From NCBI RefSeq assembly GCF_025352425.1, contig NZ_JANXTI010000026.1:1-64000 (forward strand): a DNA stretch of 64,000 bases. Reading direction: 5' to 3'. Both the position numbers and the translations under genes were made by a program. Numbering within the stretch: position 1 is the first letter of the stretch; each line of letters opens with the position of its first letter. The notes under the pieces are model-generated. The model did no database searches and had not been told where the DNA came from. It was given only the letters and a program-made list of their open reading frames with translations. This stretch comes from Flavobacterium sp. (GTDB taxonomy: Bacteria; Bacteroidota; Bacteroidia; Flavobacteriales; Flavobacteriaceae). Below, piece by piece: positions 44,130 through 53,288 of the stretch.

Positions 44130-44195
44130 AAAATAATTCGTTCCGAAGTTCGCAACTGACGAGAAGCGGCGGAACGTTAAACAACTAGCAAGACA
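44130..44195. repeat. Palindromic cassette repeat, right half
   Basis: Contains TTCGCAACTGACGAGAAGCG and GAACGTTAAAC, complementary in outline to the left half at 40911-41006. Confidence 0.7.
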
Positions 44196-44226
44196 ATATG
44201 TTACATTTGTAAATAAATTTAACAAA

Positions 44227-44651
44227 ATGAATAAGCAAGGTGCAATCATAATCGTTGAAGATGACAAGGATGATCAAGAAATCTTTGGTGAAGTATTCAA
44301 AGATTTAAATTATACAAATGAAATTATTTTCTTTAATGATGGACAAGAAGCACTCACCTATTTGATTGAAATACCGCGGAGCCCTTTATAGTATTTTCAG
44401 ATATAAATATGCCAAAATTAAATGGCAAAGAGCTGAGAAAGCAAATTATTGAAAATGAAAACATACGGCTCAGAACCATCCCGTACTTATTTTTTACAAC
44501 TAGTGCTGCGCAAGAAGATGTGATTGATGCGTACTCAAAATCTATTCAAGGTTTTTTTGTCAAGCCGTCAAGATTTGAAGATTTTAAACGTTTAGTGAAG
44601 ACAATAGTTGAGTACTGGCAGGATTGTGTGTCTCCAAATTATGTAAAATGA
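44227..44651 (+). pseudogene. Single-domain response regulator (REC), frameshifted
   Basis: From ATG 44227 the protein reads MNKQGAIIIVEDDKDDQEIF, a REC start with the acidic pair. The frame breaks after TYLIEI. One added A at 44370 would give LIENTAEPFIVFSDINMPKL, restoring the phospho-Asp (FSDINMP) and the later TSAAQ and KPSRFEDF motifs up to the stop at 44651. Otherwise an intact CheY-like protein of about 141 residues, as often used with phytochromes or hybrid kinases. No kinase is adjacent. Confidence 0.88.
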
Positions 44652-44694
44652 TTTCTCTCTAAGGCTGACCGCGAGTTTTATAGAATTGCCTTCA

Positions 44695-44770
44695 ACGGAA
44701 TAGCACCAACGGATATCAGCCGTTTGGGCAATAGCTCATAATTTGCTCAAATTTACCGCTACTGCGCCAA
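44695..44770. repeat. Palindromic cassette repeat, third member
   Basis: CAGCCGTTTGGGCAATAGC ... GCGCCAATCGGCGGCACG shows arms of the same CAGCCGTTT type as at 40911 and bounds the response-regulator cassette on its right. Confidence 0.6.
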
Positions 44771-44785
44771 TCGGCGGCACGTAAC

Positions 44786-45208
44786 CTAGAGGTTTAAAAA
44801 TTCCACCGTCCTCTCATCCTCCTCCGCATCATAATACTTTTCCAACACTTCCCTAAAAACCGGGTGCGAATCCTTAACGTTAGCAAAAAGCGTCATACAA
44901 GACCGTAACTTCCTATCATCCGGTTTACCAAAAATTTTATTTGCTGTTTTACCTTCAATCACCAAAACTGCCTCTGAAATCTCAATCAGATGTTTTCCTA
45001 AAACAGGATGTTGCAAAAAGCCTTCAGCTTCTTCAAGATTATTTATCGCATAAAATCGTGCGGTGTCGCTGTTTGCCAATCCCTGTAGCTGCGGGAAAAT
45101 ATACCACATCCAATGCGAAGTTTTTTTGCCATTTTTGATTTCTGTAAGTGCCCTTTGATAGGATTGGTTGTGCGCTTCGAGAAAGCGGGTGAGATTGGGT
45201 GCGGGCAT
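44786..45208 (-). CDS. DUF1810 family protein
   Basis: 140 residues from ATG 45208 (MPAPNLTRFLEAHNQSYQRA). An earlier in-frame ATG would run back into the neighbouring gene. The family motif KKTSHWMWYIFPQLQGL is near 27, with DDRKLRSCMTLFA near 90. The function is unknown. It follows the SRAP gene by ten bases, so the two are probably one operon. Confidence 0.9.
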   Translation of the reverse strand: MPAPNLTRFLEAHNQSYQRALTEIKNGKKTSHWMWYIFPQLQGLANSDTARFYAINNLEEAEGFLQHPVLGKHLIEISEAVLVIEGKTANKIFGKPDDRKLRSCMTLFANVKDSHPVFREVLEKYYDAEEDERTVEFLNL

Positions 45209-45218
45209 TTTGTAGACT

Positions 45219-45893
45219 TTAAAATAAAAATAATTCCTGTCCCGGTTTCGGAAGCGGCGTCGCCTCCAGCTCAATCTCCTTCCTGCAAAAATAATGCTCC
45301 ATGGCATCATCATTCAGCCATAGCTCCTCTTCATCCTTATGCAGGACCACCGGCATTCGTTTTTTGGTGTTGTGTATTTCTGCCATTAGCGTGTTGGCTT
45401 CGGTGGTGAGTATGGTATAGCTGTCAATCAATTCACCGGTGTTTGGATCTTTAAAGGGAGAATAGATTCCCGCCAATGAAAATAAGTCTTTCCCGGTTGC
45501 CTTGATGTTGTGCAGGATTTTTACCTTCCCTTTTTCATCCATCCATTTGTATTCGTAAAATTCGCTTACCACAACCAGGCAGCGTCGTTTTAAGCTGTCG
45601 CGGTACGAGGGTTTTTCCGCAACGGTTTCTATCATGGCATTTAAGGTATTCGCACCTTTCCGAAACTGTGAAATATCCTTCGCCCAATGCGGTATTAAAC
45701 CCCATTCACCCAAAACTATTTCTTTCTCCTGCTGCTGTTTGATAATAGGAAGCCGCGGATGGCCAAAGCCATTAATCATTCCGGAAGGTGATGGTGGGCG
45801 CTTATCCCAATACTGGACAGGCGGATGGTGCTTGACGCCGTAGTGGTGCTCTATCGTTTCAAAGTCGGCATCGAGTCCGTAGTAGTAACACAT
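45219..45893 (-). CDS. SOS response-associated peptidase (SRAP/YedK/HMCES)
   Basis: 224 residues from ATG 45893, chosen because SRAP proteins need Cys at position 2 (here MCYYYGLDADFE). That Cys crosslinks to abasic sites in single-stranded DNA to shield them. Other family residues: NTLNAMIET near 92, EFYEYKW near 123 and RMPVVLHKDEEELWL near 180 with the active His. It fits the repair theme of this region. Confidence 0.93.
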   Translation of the reverse strand: MCYYYGLDADFETIEHHYGVKHHPPVQYWDKRPPSPSGMINGFGHPRLPIIKQQQEKEIVLGEWGLIPHWAKDISQFRKGANTLNAMIETVAEKPSYRDSLKRRCLVVVSEFYEYKWMDEKGKVKILHNIKATGKDLFSLAGIYSPFKDPNTGELIDSYTILTTEANTLMAEIHNTKKRMPVVLHKDEEELWLNDDAMEHYFCRKEIELEATPLPKPGQELFLF

Positions 45894-46017
45894 ACATCCT
45901 AAATTTAAAACCCTAAGGTACAAAATTTTCCAAGCATATAAAATGTATAGTAAAAGTGTACCTGCAATTTCCAAAAATGTGTATTACTGCTGGCACGATC
46001 CAAAATTTTAACATTTC

Positions 46018-46100
46018 TGGCGCAGGATTTACGCATTTGAAAATGTTGCGCCAAATTTTGTGGCATGATTTTTTCTTACTAAAAAATTGCGCCAAATCTG
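46018..46100. promoter_or_regulatory. Repeated operator-like sites upstream of the XRE gene
   Basis: TTGCGCCAAATTTTG (46046-46060) and TTGCGCCAAATCTG (46087-46100) are direct repeats 41 bases apart, about four helical turns. An inverted copy, TGGCGCAG, lies at 46018-46025. Autoregulation by the adjacent XRE protein is a plausible reading. Confidence 0.6.
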
Positions 46101-46133
46101 TTAAAGAAAATTTTTGATTTAATCTTTATACAG

Positions 46134-46697
46134 ATGAAAAAAACTCAAGCCCTCCGCGACCTTTTAGGATTTAGCCAAACAGAATTGGCATTAGTCCTAA
46201 ACGTTTCCAGAAGCCAATTTTCGAAATTCGAGATAGGAACAAGGGATATTCCTAAAAATGCAAAATACCTTCTTGCTGAAATGTTGAGTCATATACAGTC
46301 TCCTGATATTCCATTAAAAAGAACCGCCGTCGTGCAGGAACAAATGGTGCAATTGCAACTTCAATTGCAATGCATGCTTAAGGAAAATGAATATCAATTA
46401 TTGCATACAGCCCGTAAAATTGAGGCCTCAGAGAAAATCTACAGCACGAAAGTAAGGGTGCGGCATCTTGTTGATTTCCTATCCTCACGCACTGATTCGA
46501 ATGAAATTTCCAAAGCAGCAGCATTGAGGGCAATACGTCATACGGCAGATAAAAGTTTGCAGGAGCATGGATTAACATCCATAACAAAACTCAAGATCAA
46601 ATTGGAAGTATTACAACTCGAAAAAATATTTTTGGATGCGGAATTGCGAAAATTATTGTTAGATACCGATTTTATTGGCAATAAAGACTTATTCTAA
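46134..46697 (+). CDS. XRE-type helix-turn-helix regulator
   Basis: 187 residues. The N-terminal HTH (TQALRDLLGFSQTELALVLN, VSRSQFSKFEIG) is a Cro/C1 fold. The remainder is helical with Leu/Gln-rich stretches (VQLQLQLQCMLKENEYQLL), likely for dimer formation. The target may be the repeats just upstream. The ligand is unknown. It precedes the sigma-54-driven gene. Confidence 0.82.
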   Translation: MKKTQALRDLLGFSQTELALVLNVSRSQFSKFEIGTRDIPKNAKYLLAEMLSHIQSPDIPLKRTAVVQEQMVQLQLQLQCMLKENEYQLLHTARKIEASEKIYSTKVRVRHLVDFLSSRTDSNEISKAAALRAIRHTADKSLQEHGLTSITKLKIKLEVLQLEKIFLDAELRKLLLDTDFIGNKDLF

Positions 46698-46756
46698 TTT
46701 GTAATATTATACTTGTTATGTTAAAGTTTTCATAAAATCATATTCCTACAAATTTT

Positions 46757-46772
46757 TGGCACGGCTCTTGTC
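46757..46772 (+). promoter_or_regulatory. Putative sigma-54 (RpoN) promoter
   Basis: TGGCACGGCTCTTGTC fits TGGCAC-N5-TTGC, 38 bases before ATG 46810, almost the same spacing as for the gene at 23889. Confidence 0.78.
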
Positions 46773-46809
46773 TTTTGGCAGACAATATTAACCATTAAAT
46801 ATTTTTATT

Positions 46810-47223
46810 ATGAACACAATTACAAATTTGACGCAGATTGCCGATTGCAACGCGTTACTTGCCTGGGCAGGTAAAGAGAAAGCCGACTTGACTTTCAAAA
46901 AAATTTCAGATGAGCGTTTAACTGTACGTTATGCAGACACGGCTCAGGAGCTTGACGCCTTATTAGGAGGCGTAATTGCCGAACTTACGGCAACAGAAAC
47001 CATCATCGCAGTATTGCCTGATGGACCAACGAAAGATGATGCCATTAACAAAAAAACCAGACTTGAGTACAAAAAGTTCTTACTCGAAACCCGTAAGGAA
47101 AGTTACGGTGTAATAGCACTGGTTGAAAAGGAAATGGATTTGGAAAGAGTAAATCGTGAGATTGAAGTAGTGGACACCTTTATTGCCGCTGTTGAAGCTC
47201 AGAAAGTCACTCTTGCCGCGTAA
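46810..47223 (+). CDS. Hypothetical protein, sigma-54 driven
   Basis: 137 residues, no recognised domain, no signal peptide. It is largely helical with coiled-coil character (RKESYGVIALVEKEMDLERV), acidic, and ends EAQKVTLAA. The 5' half includes LLAWAGKEKADLTFKKISDE. Monocistronic between a sigma-54 promoter and a strong terminator. A structural or regulatory role cannot be told from the sequence. Confidence 0.7.
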   Translation: MNTITNLTQIADCNALLAWAGKEKADLTFKKISDERLTVRYADTAQELDALLGGVIAELTATETIIAVLPDGPTKDDAINKKTRLEYKKFLLETRKESYGVIALVEKEMDLERVNREIEVVDTFIAAVEAQKVTLAA

Positions 47224-47256
47224 AAAACTACTCTTGATGTGATTTTGATTGACGCT

Positions 47257-47286
47257 GAGGCTGCCCGAAAGGGCAGTCTCTTTTTT
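47257..47286 (+). terminator. Terminator of the 137-residue gene
   Basis: GAGGCTGCCC-GAAA-GGGCAGTCTC stem and GNRA-type loop, followed by T6. Overlaps the end of the convergent dnaE remnant. Confidence 0.93.
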
Positions 47287-50200
47287 ATGCCATTTTGTGT
47301 CGTGGTAAATTAATTTCCTGAGGATAAGGCTCACGGTGCGTCATACTCACATCTTCCCGTATTTGGTGTTGCATTTCATAGCGCTTTTCGTCCGTTGCGG
47401 CATAACGTGGGTCGGGGATAAAAGGCATCTTAGCCATGCGCGTTATAGTAACCGTCGGGAAATGGTAATCGACCTCAACTACTCCCTGTAAAAGATAGCA
47501 TCCTCCTCCCTGAAAAGGATATCTTTTAAGGCAGTCGGCAAAATGCGCCGTATCAAATAGTTCCCCCTCTACATCAATCCACGTTCCGAAATACATATCA
47601 CCCATCTTCGTGGGTACATGCTTTCGTGAAATAAGATAGGCAAGCATCTTCACGGTTCTTTTGTGATAGCGCACTAAATCCCTGGCCATCACATCGCCGC
47701 GATAACGCGTCTGCAACAAATTAAAAGGGGTAACCGATACCGGAAAAGTCAGCAATTCAATTTCATCAAAGGCGTCCTCAAAAGGCGAACGCGCCAATAC
47801 CGGAAGGGTGTATTCCTTATAGGGCTCTTCAAGCAGCAGCCAGCCCCGATTTTCGGGTTTGAAATTCATCATCAGCATGCGCGCAATAACCAAGAGTTCG
47901 CTTTTGGTTTTACCTGTAAACCGAAAGGCACCAATTAAAATCAGTATCTGTATCCCTTCTATCCCTATTGCAATGCGGTTGATAAAATCTTCAATCGATT
48001 TAAATTCCCCATACGTTTCGCGGTTTTCCTCTATCGCATAGGCAATTTTGGACTGCAGGCTTTTAAGGTGCTGAAACCCCAGATACACATTCTTGCCGTA
48101 GACTGTAGTTTGAAACAAACTTTTATTGACGCAGGGGTTGTGGATGTTAGCCCCCGACATTTTAGCTTCGTGTACATACACTTCCGTGCGGTAAAAACCG
48201 CCAAAATTATTGATGGCAGCGGTCATGAATTCGATTGGGTAATGCACTTTCAGGTAAAGGCTTTGGTAACTTTCTACCGCATAGGATGCAGAATGTGCCT
48301 TGCAGAAGGAATAACCCGCAAAGGATTCTATCTGCCGGTATATTTCCTCGCTCAGGGTTTCGGGATGTCACTGCGCTTTACAGCTTTCCAGAAAATCATC
48401 TTTAATCCTTGCCAACTGCGCTTTGGAACGCCCTTCCCACTCATCGCACGCCGCAAAATATCCCCGTCGGAAGCCGGAAGCCCGCCATAATGCAGCGCAA
48501 TCTTTATTACATCTTCCTGGTACACCATAATACCATAGGTTTCACCAAGCTGTTCCTTAAAAACATCATGGAAATATTCAAAACGGTCGGGATAGTTGTG
48601 CCTGAAAATGTATTCCTTCATCATTCCCGACTGCGCCACGCCGGGGCGGATTATAGAAGATGCCGCAACAAGCACCTTATAATTATCACATTTGAGTCGG
48701 CGCAACAATCCCCGCATCGCAGGGCTTTCAATATAAAAGCACCCTATCGTTTTGCCAATACCCAAATAAGCGTTGCAGGAAGCTTCATTTTTTGAAATAC
48801 GGGTATCCCGGATATCCACATCAATCCCCCGGTTTTTTTTGACCAGCTTTACTGTGTCGTCAATAGTGGCGATACCGCGCTGACTTAGGATATCAAACTT
48901 CTCAAAGCCGATATCTTCGGCAACATGCATGTCAAATTGTACAATGGGATAGCCTTTTGGGGGCATTTCCAACCCGGTAAAATTAGTAATGGGCTCTTCG
49001 GAAATGATAATTCCGCAGGAATGCATGCTTCTTTGATTGGGATAGCGTTCGAGCATCATCCCATACTTCTGGACTTTTTTGACCACCTCATTCGGATGAT
49101 GCCTTGTCATTGGATTTTTGGCAAGCACATCCAGTTCTTCCTTCGGCAGTCCGAATACCTTTCCCACCTCCCGAAAAATGGAACGGTATTTAAATTCGAC
49201 ATTTGTCCCGCAGAACGCTACATGGTCACGACCGTATTTATTAAAAATATAATCCAATATGGTGTTGCGCTCCTGCCACGACCAGTCAATATCAAAATCA
49301 GGCGGTGATTTTCGGTTCAGGTTCAGGAAACGCTCAAAATACAGGTCGAGTTCCAACGGGCATATATCCGTAATTCCCAAGCAATAGGCGATAATGCTGT
49401 TGGCTCCACTGCCACGTCCTATATGCAGAAAACCCTGACTGGTGCTGTACCTCACGATATCCCACGTAATCAGGAAGTAACCGCTGAACTGCAATTCATC
49501 AATTACCTTTAATTCTTTTTTAATCCGTGCTATGGCTTCTTTATTGTCCTTTTCATAACGCCGTTCCAAACCCTCATAAGCTAATTTGGTCAACAATTCC
49601 AAATCAGTCCGGTTGTTTTCGGTAAAGTGTTTTTTATTTCTTGGAATGCCAAACTCATACACAAAATGGCATTGCTCCATCAACCATTCTGTGTTCTGGA
49701 GTATTTTGGGATACTCGGTAAAACCAGAAATCAATAGTTCCAAAGGAATCATTATTTCGGATTCCCTGCAATAATCGGTTTCCCTGAGTTTGGAACCTAA
49801 AATATTTAAGTCAATGGCGCGCAGTATTTTGTGCAGGCTGTATTCGGTTTTGGTTCGGTAGGTCACAGGTTTTAGAATCACCATCTTATCCAGCCAACGC
49901 TTCCAATTGTGATTGAATAGTTTGGACAGCTGTTCGGGGCGGATACCCACAAATTCATTTTCATTTAATTCCTCGGGGATGTTTTCGAAAGGGTAAATGA
50001 CAAATACATTTTTAAATGCGGGTGCTCTTTTGGGCAAAGGCGTGTCCGCAAAATTATGCTCCGTAATCAGGCCGTTCATTTCGGCAATACCCTCGCGGTT
50101 TTTTGCCAGTCCTATATACTCCTGTTTATTTTTATTCCTGAAATCAATTCCGACAATGGGTTTGATGTTGACCTCCCCGCATAATTTGACAAAATCATAA

Positions 50201-50331
50201 ATTCCCGTAATGGTATTGATATCGGTCAACGCCATTGTCTTTACGCCATGCAACGCGGCTTCCTGCACTAAGTCCTGAAGCGGGATAGTGCCATAACGCA
50301 GCGAATGAAAGGAATGGCAATTGAGGTACAT
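47285..50331 (-). pseudogene. dnaE: DnaE-type DNA polymerase III alpha (error-prone), disrupted
   Basis: About 1,015 codons across two frames. The PHP domain begins MYLNCHSFHSLRYGTIPLQD. The polymerase core has IGRGSGANSIIAYCLGITD, SPPDFDIDWSW (catalytic Asp pair) and YQEDVIKIALHYGG. The frame is lost after RRAMSGKG: one missing G near 48435 would continue as RSKAQLARIKDDFLESCKAQ. Directly after, GGA has become TGA (48365-48367), so two lesions occur within 70 bases. The rest, GHPETLSEEIYRQIESFAGY onward, is open to 47285. It lies 51 bases from dinB, as in mutasome cassettes. Confidence 0.9.
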
Positions 50332-50339
50332 GAAAAATA

Positions 50340-50377
50340 AATTACGAATTACGAATTAGGAATTACGAATTAGGATT
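50340..50377. repeat. ATTACGAATTA simple repeat
   Basis: Four imperfect copies of AATTACGAATTA/G in the dinB-dnaE gap, related to the rpsB-tsf repeat. Confidence 0.7.
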
Positions 50378-50382
50378 CGGGA

Positions 50383-51594
50383 TTATTGATTTTTATAATA
50401 GAACTCGCCTTTCAACGGGTCAGGTAGTTTTTGTTCTTCCTCATCTTTTGATTTGAGTTTGGTTCCCGCACAGCGGCTTACCGCATCAGCGCCAAAACGG
50501 TTTCTTATTTTGTCCATCGTTTGGTATAAAGACATCATTTCTACCGTGTCCTCAAACATATTTACCTGATAGCTTCCGCGGGCTAATCCACTAAAGCGGA
50601 TACCAATAAGTCGGATGCGCATCCTACGGTTGTACAGTTTGTCAAACAGTTCCAAAATGTAACGGATCAGGATATGGTCGCAGGAGGTATAGGTAATTTT
50701 CATCTGCCGGACTTCGGTATCAAAATTGGCGTATCGGATTTTCACTACTACTAAGGAAGGAAGCCATTGCTCTTTCCGAAGTTGGTAGGCTAATTTTTCA
50801 GCCATGCTTATCAAATGTGATTTAACCTTCTTAATATCAATGGTATCCTGCAGGTAAGTATGCTCGGTTGAAATGGATTTCCTTTCCACATAAGGCTGTA
50901 CCGGCGTGTTGTCAATACCATTTGCTTTTCTCCATAATTCCAATCCAATCTTCCCAAACATACTGTGCATATAATGTTGCGGCATTTCAGAAAGCTTCTC
51001 GATGTTGCGGATTCCAAGCTGTGAGAAGGATTTAAAATTCTGCTCTCCAATTCCAGGAATCTTTCTTATAGAAAGCGGATTTAAAAAGGACTGCACCATT
51101 TTTTCAGGAACTTCAAGATTATCTTTGGGCTTTCCTTCACCCGTAGCAATCTTGGATACCGTTTTATTTACGGATAGCGCAAAGCTTATAGGCAGGCCTG
51201 TTTCCTTTATAATGGTTTGGGACAATTCATTTGTCCATTTATAGCATCCATAAAACTTGTCCATTCCTGTAATATCAAGATAGAATTCGTCAATACTGGA
51301 CTTCTCTACAATAGGGGCATTTTCTTCAATAATCTGGGTTACCTCCTGTGATTTATTGGTAAACAATTCAAAGTCTCCCTTAATGACTTTGGCTTCGGGA
51401 CAAAGCTGCAAAGCCATACGGATAGGCATCGCCGAACGCACGCCAAAGCGTCGCGCTTCATAGGAACAGGACGCCACAACGCCTCGCTCACCACCACCCA
51501 CAATTATTGGAATACCATTTAATTGCGAGTTCTGAAGCCTTACACAAGACACAAAAAAAGTGTCCAAATCCATATGTACAATTGACCTTGACAT
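50383..51594 (-). CDS. dinB: DNA polymerase IV (Y-family, DinB)
   Basis: 403 residues. Y-family catalytic motifs are intact: HMDLDTFFVSC (first Asp) and SSIDEFYLDITG (Asp-Glu pair). The helix-hairpin-helix part is IRKIPGIGEQNFKSF near 185, and the little-finger domain follows. It bypasses damaged template. It diverges from the LexA-like repressor gene with a shared operator region, and heads the operon with the dnaE remnant. Confidence 0.95.
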   Translation of the reverse strand: MSRSIVHMDLDTFFVSCVRLQNSQLNGIPIIVGGGERGVVASCSYEARRFGVRSAMPIRMALQLCPEAKVIKGDFELFTNKSQEVTQIIEENAPIVEKSSIDEFYLDITGMDKFYGCYKWTNELSQTIIKETGLPISFALSVNKTVSKIATGEGKPKDNLEVPEKMVQSFLNPLSIRKIPGIGEQNFKSFSQLGIRNIEKLSEMPQHYMHSMFGKIGLELWRKANGIDNTPVQPYVERKSISTEHTYLQDTIDIKKVKSHLISMAEKLAYQLRKEQWLPSLVVVKIRYANFDTEVRQMKITYTSCDHILIRYILELFDKLYNRRMRIRLIGIRFSGLARGSYQVNMFEDTVEMMSLYQTMDKIRNRFGADAVSRCAGTKLKSKDEEEQKLPDPLKGEFYYKNQ

Positions 51595-51628
51595 CGCTAA
51601 GTTTCTGAGGATAAAATATTTCTACAAA

Positions 51629-51688
51629 AATATGCGGATTTATCACTTTAATAATTATATTTGAAGTGCTAAATCCTCACATTAACAT
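51629..51688. promoter_or_regulatory. Repair-regulon operator sites in the dinB/repressor promoter
   Basis: Two 21-base copies face each other: AAGTGCTAAATCCTCACATT (from 51664) on the plus strand and AAGTGATAAATCCGCATATT on the minus strand (51629-51648). Centres are about 34 bases apart. A half site, CTGAGGAT, is at 51605-51612. Part of the plus copy, AAATCCTCACATTAACAT, recurs before the exonuclease gene. Confidence 0.72.
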
Positions 51689-51691
51689 ATC

Positions 51692-52462
51692 ATGTCGTTA
51701 TTTTCCGATAATATAAAAGTCCTAAGAACGAAAAAAGCCGTGACACAACAGGTAGCTGCGGCGGAATGCAGTGTTCCCAGAGATCGTTACGTAAAATACG
51801 AAGGTGGGATTAATCTTCCGCCACCCGATTTTCTATTGGCTGTGTCGAGATATTTTCATATCAGTATTGATATCTTATTGTCAGTAGACTTGAGGAAAAT
51901 TCCAGTTGATGATTTACTTAAATTGGGTGATAACCGGATTTTATTGCCAATAACGGTTGACAAAAACGGAAATAATTTTATAGAGATTGTTCCCCATAAA
52001 GCACGGGCAGGTTATCTGACCGGCTATGCCAATCCCGAATTTATTGAGAATCTGCAGCAGATAGCATTGCCATTTTTAGGCTCCGGTAAAATGAGGGCAT
52101 TCCCAATTGGTGGCGATTCGATGCCGCCGCATACTGATAAGAGTTTTATTGTAGGACGGTATATTGAAAACCTTGGCGAAATCAAAAAGGACAAAACCTA
52201 TATCATAGTGACACTCAGCGAGGGAATTACATATAAAAGACTCAATAGTAAAAATGACGACTCCATAACTGTTGCTCCCGATAATATTATATACAGCCCT
52301 TATGATATAAAGCTTTCGGATGTTTTGGAAATATGGGAATATGTTGCCCACATTGGTCAGGAAGACAACAAACCGGAGAATTTTGATGCCGAGAGCTTTC
52401 CCGGGATATTGAAAATCCTGCAAAGTGATATTGCGGCTATAAATGCTAAAATTGGGAGGTAA
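51692..52462 (+). CDS. LexA-like repressor: XRE HTH plus S24 self-cleaving domain
   Basis: 256 residues. The HTH is near 10-60 (AAECSVPRDRYVKYEGGINL). The C-terminal domain is of the LexA/CI type: a likely Ala-Gly cleavage site in HKARAGYLTG near 108, the nucleophile in FPIGGDSMPPH near 141, and the general-base Lys in ITYKRLN near 185. Damage-triggered RecA-assisted autocleavage would relieve the divergent dinB operon. It differs from classical LexA in its HTH type, which is common for Bacteroidetes mobile repair loci. Confidence 0.9.
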   Translation: MSLFSDNIKVLRTKKAVTQQVAAAECSVPRDRYVKYEGGINLPPPDFLLAVSRYFHISIDILLSVDLRKIPVDDLLKLGDNRILLPITVDKNGNNFIEIVPHKARAGYLTGYANPEFIENLQQIALPFLGSGKMRAFPIGGDSMPPHTDKSFIVGRYIENLGEIKKDKTYIIVTLSEGITYKRLNSKNDDSITVAPDNIIYSPYDIKLSDVLEIWEYVAHIGQEDNKPENFDAESFPGILKILQSDIAAINAKIGR

Positions 52463-52485
52463 AGTCTCAATACTTAGAGCTTTTT

Positions 52486-53238
52486 TTAATCCAACTCATA
52501 TTCCAACCTAACCGTAATCCGTGCCGTTTTATTTTTACTGTATGTATCGTTGATTCCGCCATAACTATCATCTTCTGTAGAACCTTGGCCTGTAATCTGA
52601 AAAACGCCCATACTGGCTCTTTTAAGTTTTCCCAAATCGCCATCTGCCGTTTTTACAATTTTAGTGGCTCGCTCATTGGCGTCTTTGGTCGCCTTTTCAA
52701 TCAGGCTTTGCTTTAAGCTTGGCAAATCTGAAAACGTGTACTGAATGGTATTAGAGGACAATTCGATTCCGGAATTTACCAATTCAGATGTTTTACTTGA
52801 TACGCTTTCAATACGCTGCATCAAATCGGAATTCTTTTTAGCAGAAAAAGAGATGGTCTGTGTTGCCTGATACCCATCAAAAAGCTGTTCGTAACGAGTT
52901 TGGTTGTCAATTCCTTCACTTCTGACTTCTCTAAACTTTTTCTGGAAATTTACGGCCCCAAAACTAAATTCATTCGATTTAAACCCTTTACCCAAAAAGA
53001 AATCGGAAACAATTTTCTGGTCGGAAACAATCTTATTGTAAGCCGTTTTAATATCAAAACTAGTAGTGGTAAAACTACCTGACCATAGAATCTCATCTGA
53101 AACAAAGTCTTTTGTTCCCAATCCGATTACGGTAATAGAATCTAAATTTTTATTTCTGTTTTGGAATGACTTCCCTAAAATCCATGCGGTAATGATGATG
53201 GCAACGCCAATAATTATAGAAGAGCTAATTTTGTTCAT
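52486..53238 (-). CDS. SIMPL domain (DUF541) protein
   Basis: 250 residues from ATG 53238 (MNKISSSIIIGVAIIITAWI). One N-terminal membrane helix anchors a periplasmic SIMPL domain: ITVIGLGTKDFVSDEILWSG, and ATKDANERATKIVKTADGDLGKLKRASMG-type central helix with strands at the end. The function of SIMPL proteins is largely unknown; links to oxidative stress have been reported. It is convergent with the repressor gene. Confidence 0.88.
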   Translation of the reverse strand: MNKISSSIIIGVAIIITAWILGKSFQNRNKNLDSITVIGLGTKDFVSDEILWSGSFTTTSFDIKTAYNKIVSDQKIVSDFFLGKGFKSNEFSFGAVNFQKKFREVRSEGIDNQTRYEQLFDGYQATQTISFSAKKNSDLMQRIESVSSKTSELVNSGIELSSNTIQYTFSDLPSLKQSLIEKATKDANERATKIVKTADGDLGKLKRASMGVFQITGQGSTEDDSYGGINDTYSKNKTARITVRLEYELD

Positions 53239-53288
53239 AGTTTGCTGATTTAAGTTATATAACGGGAAAAAATGATAATTATTGTATC

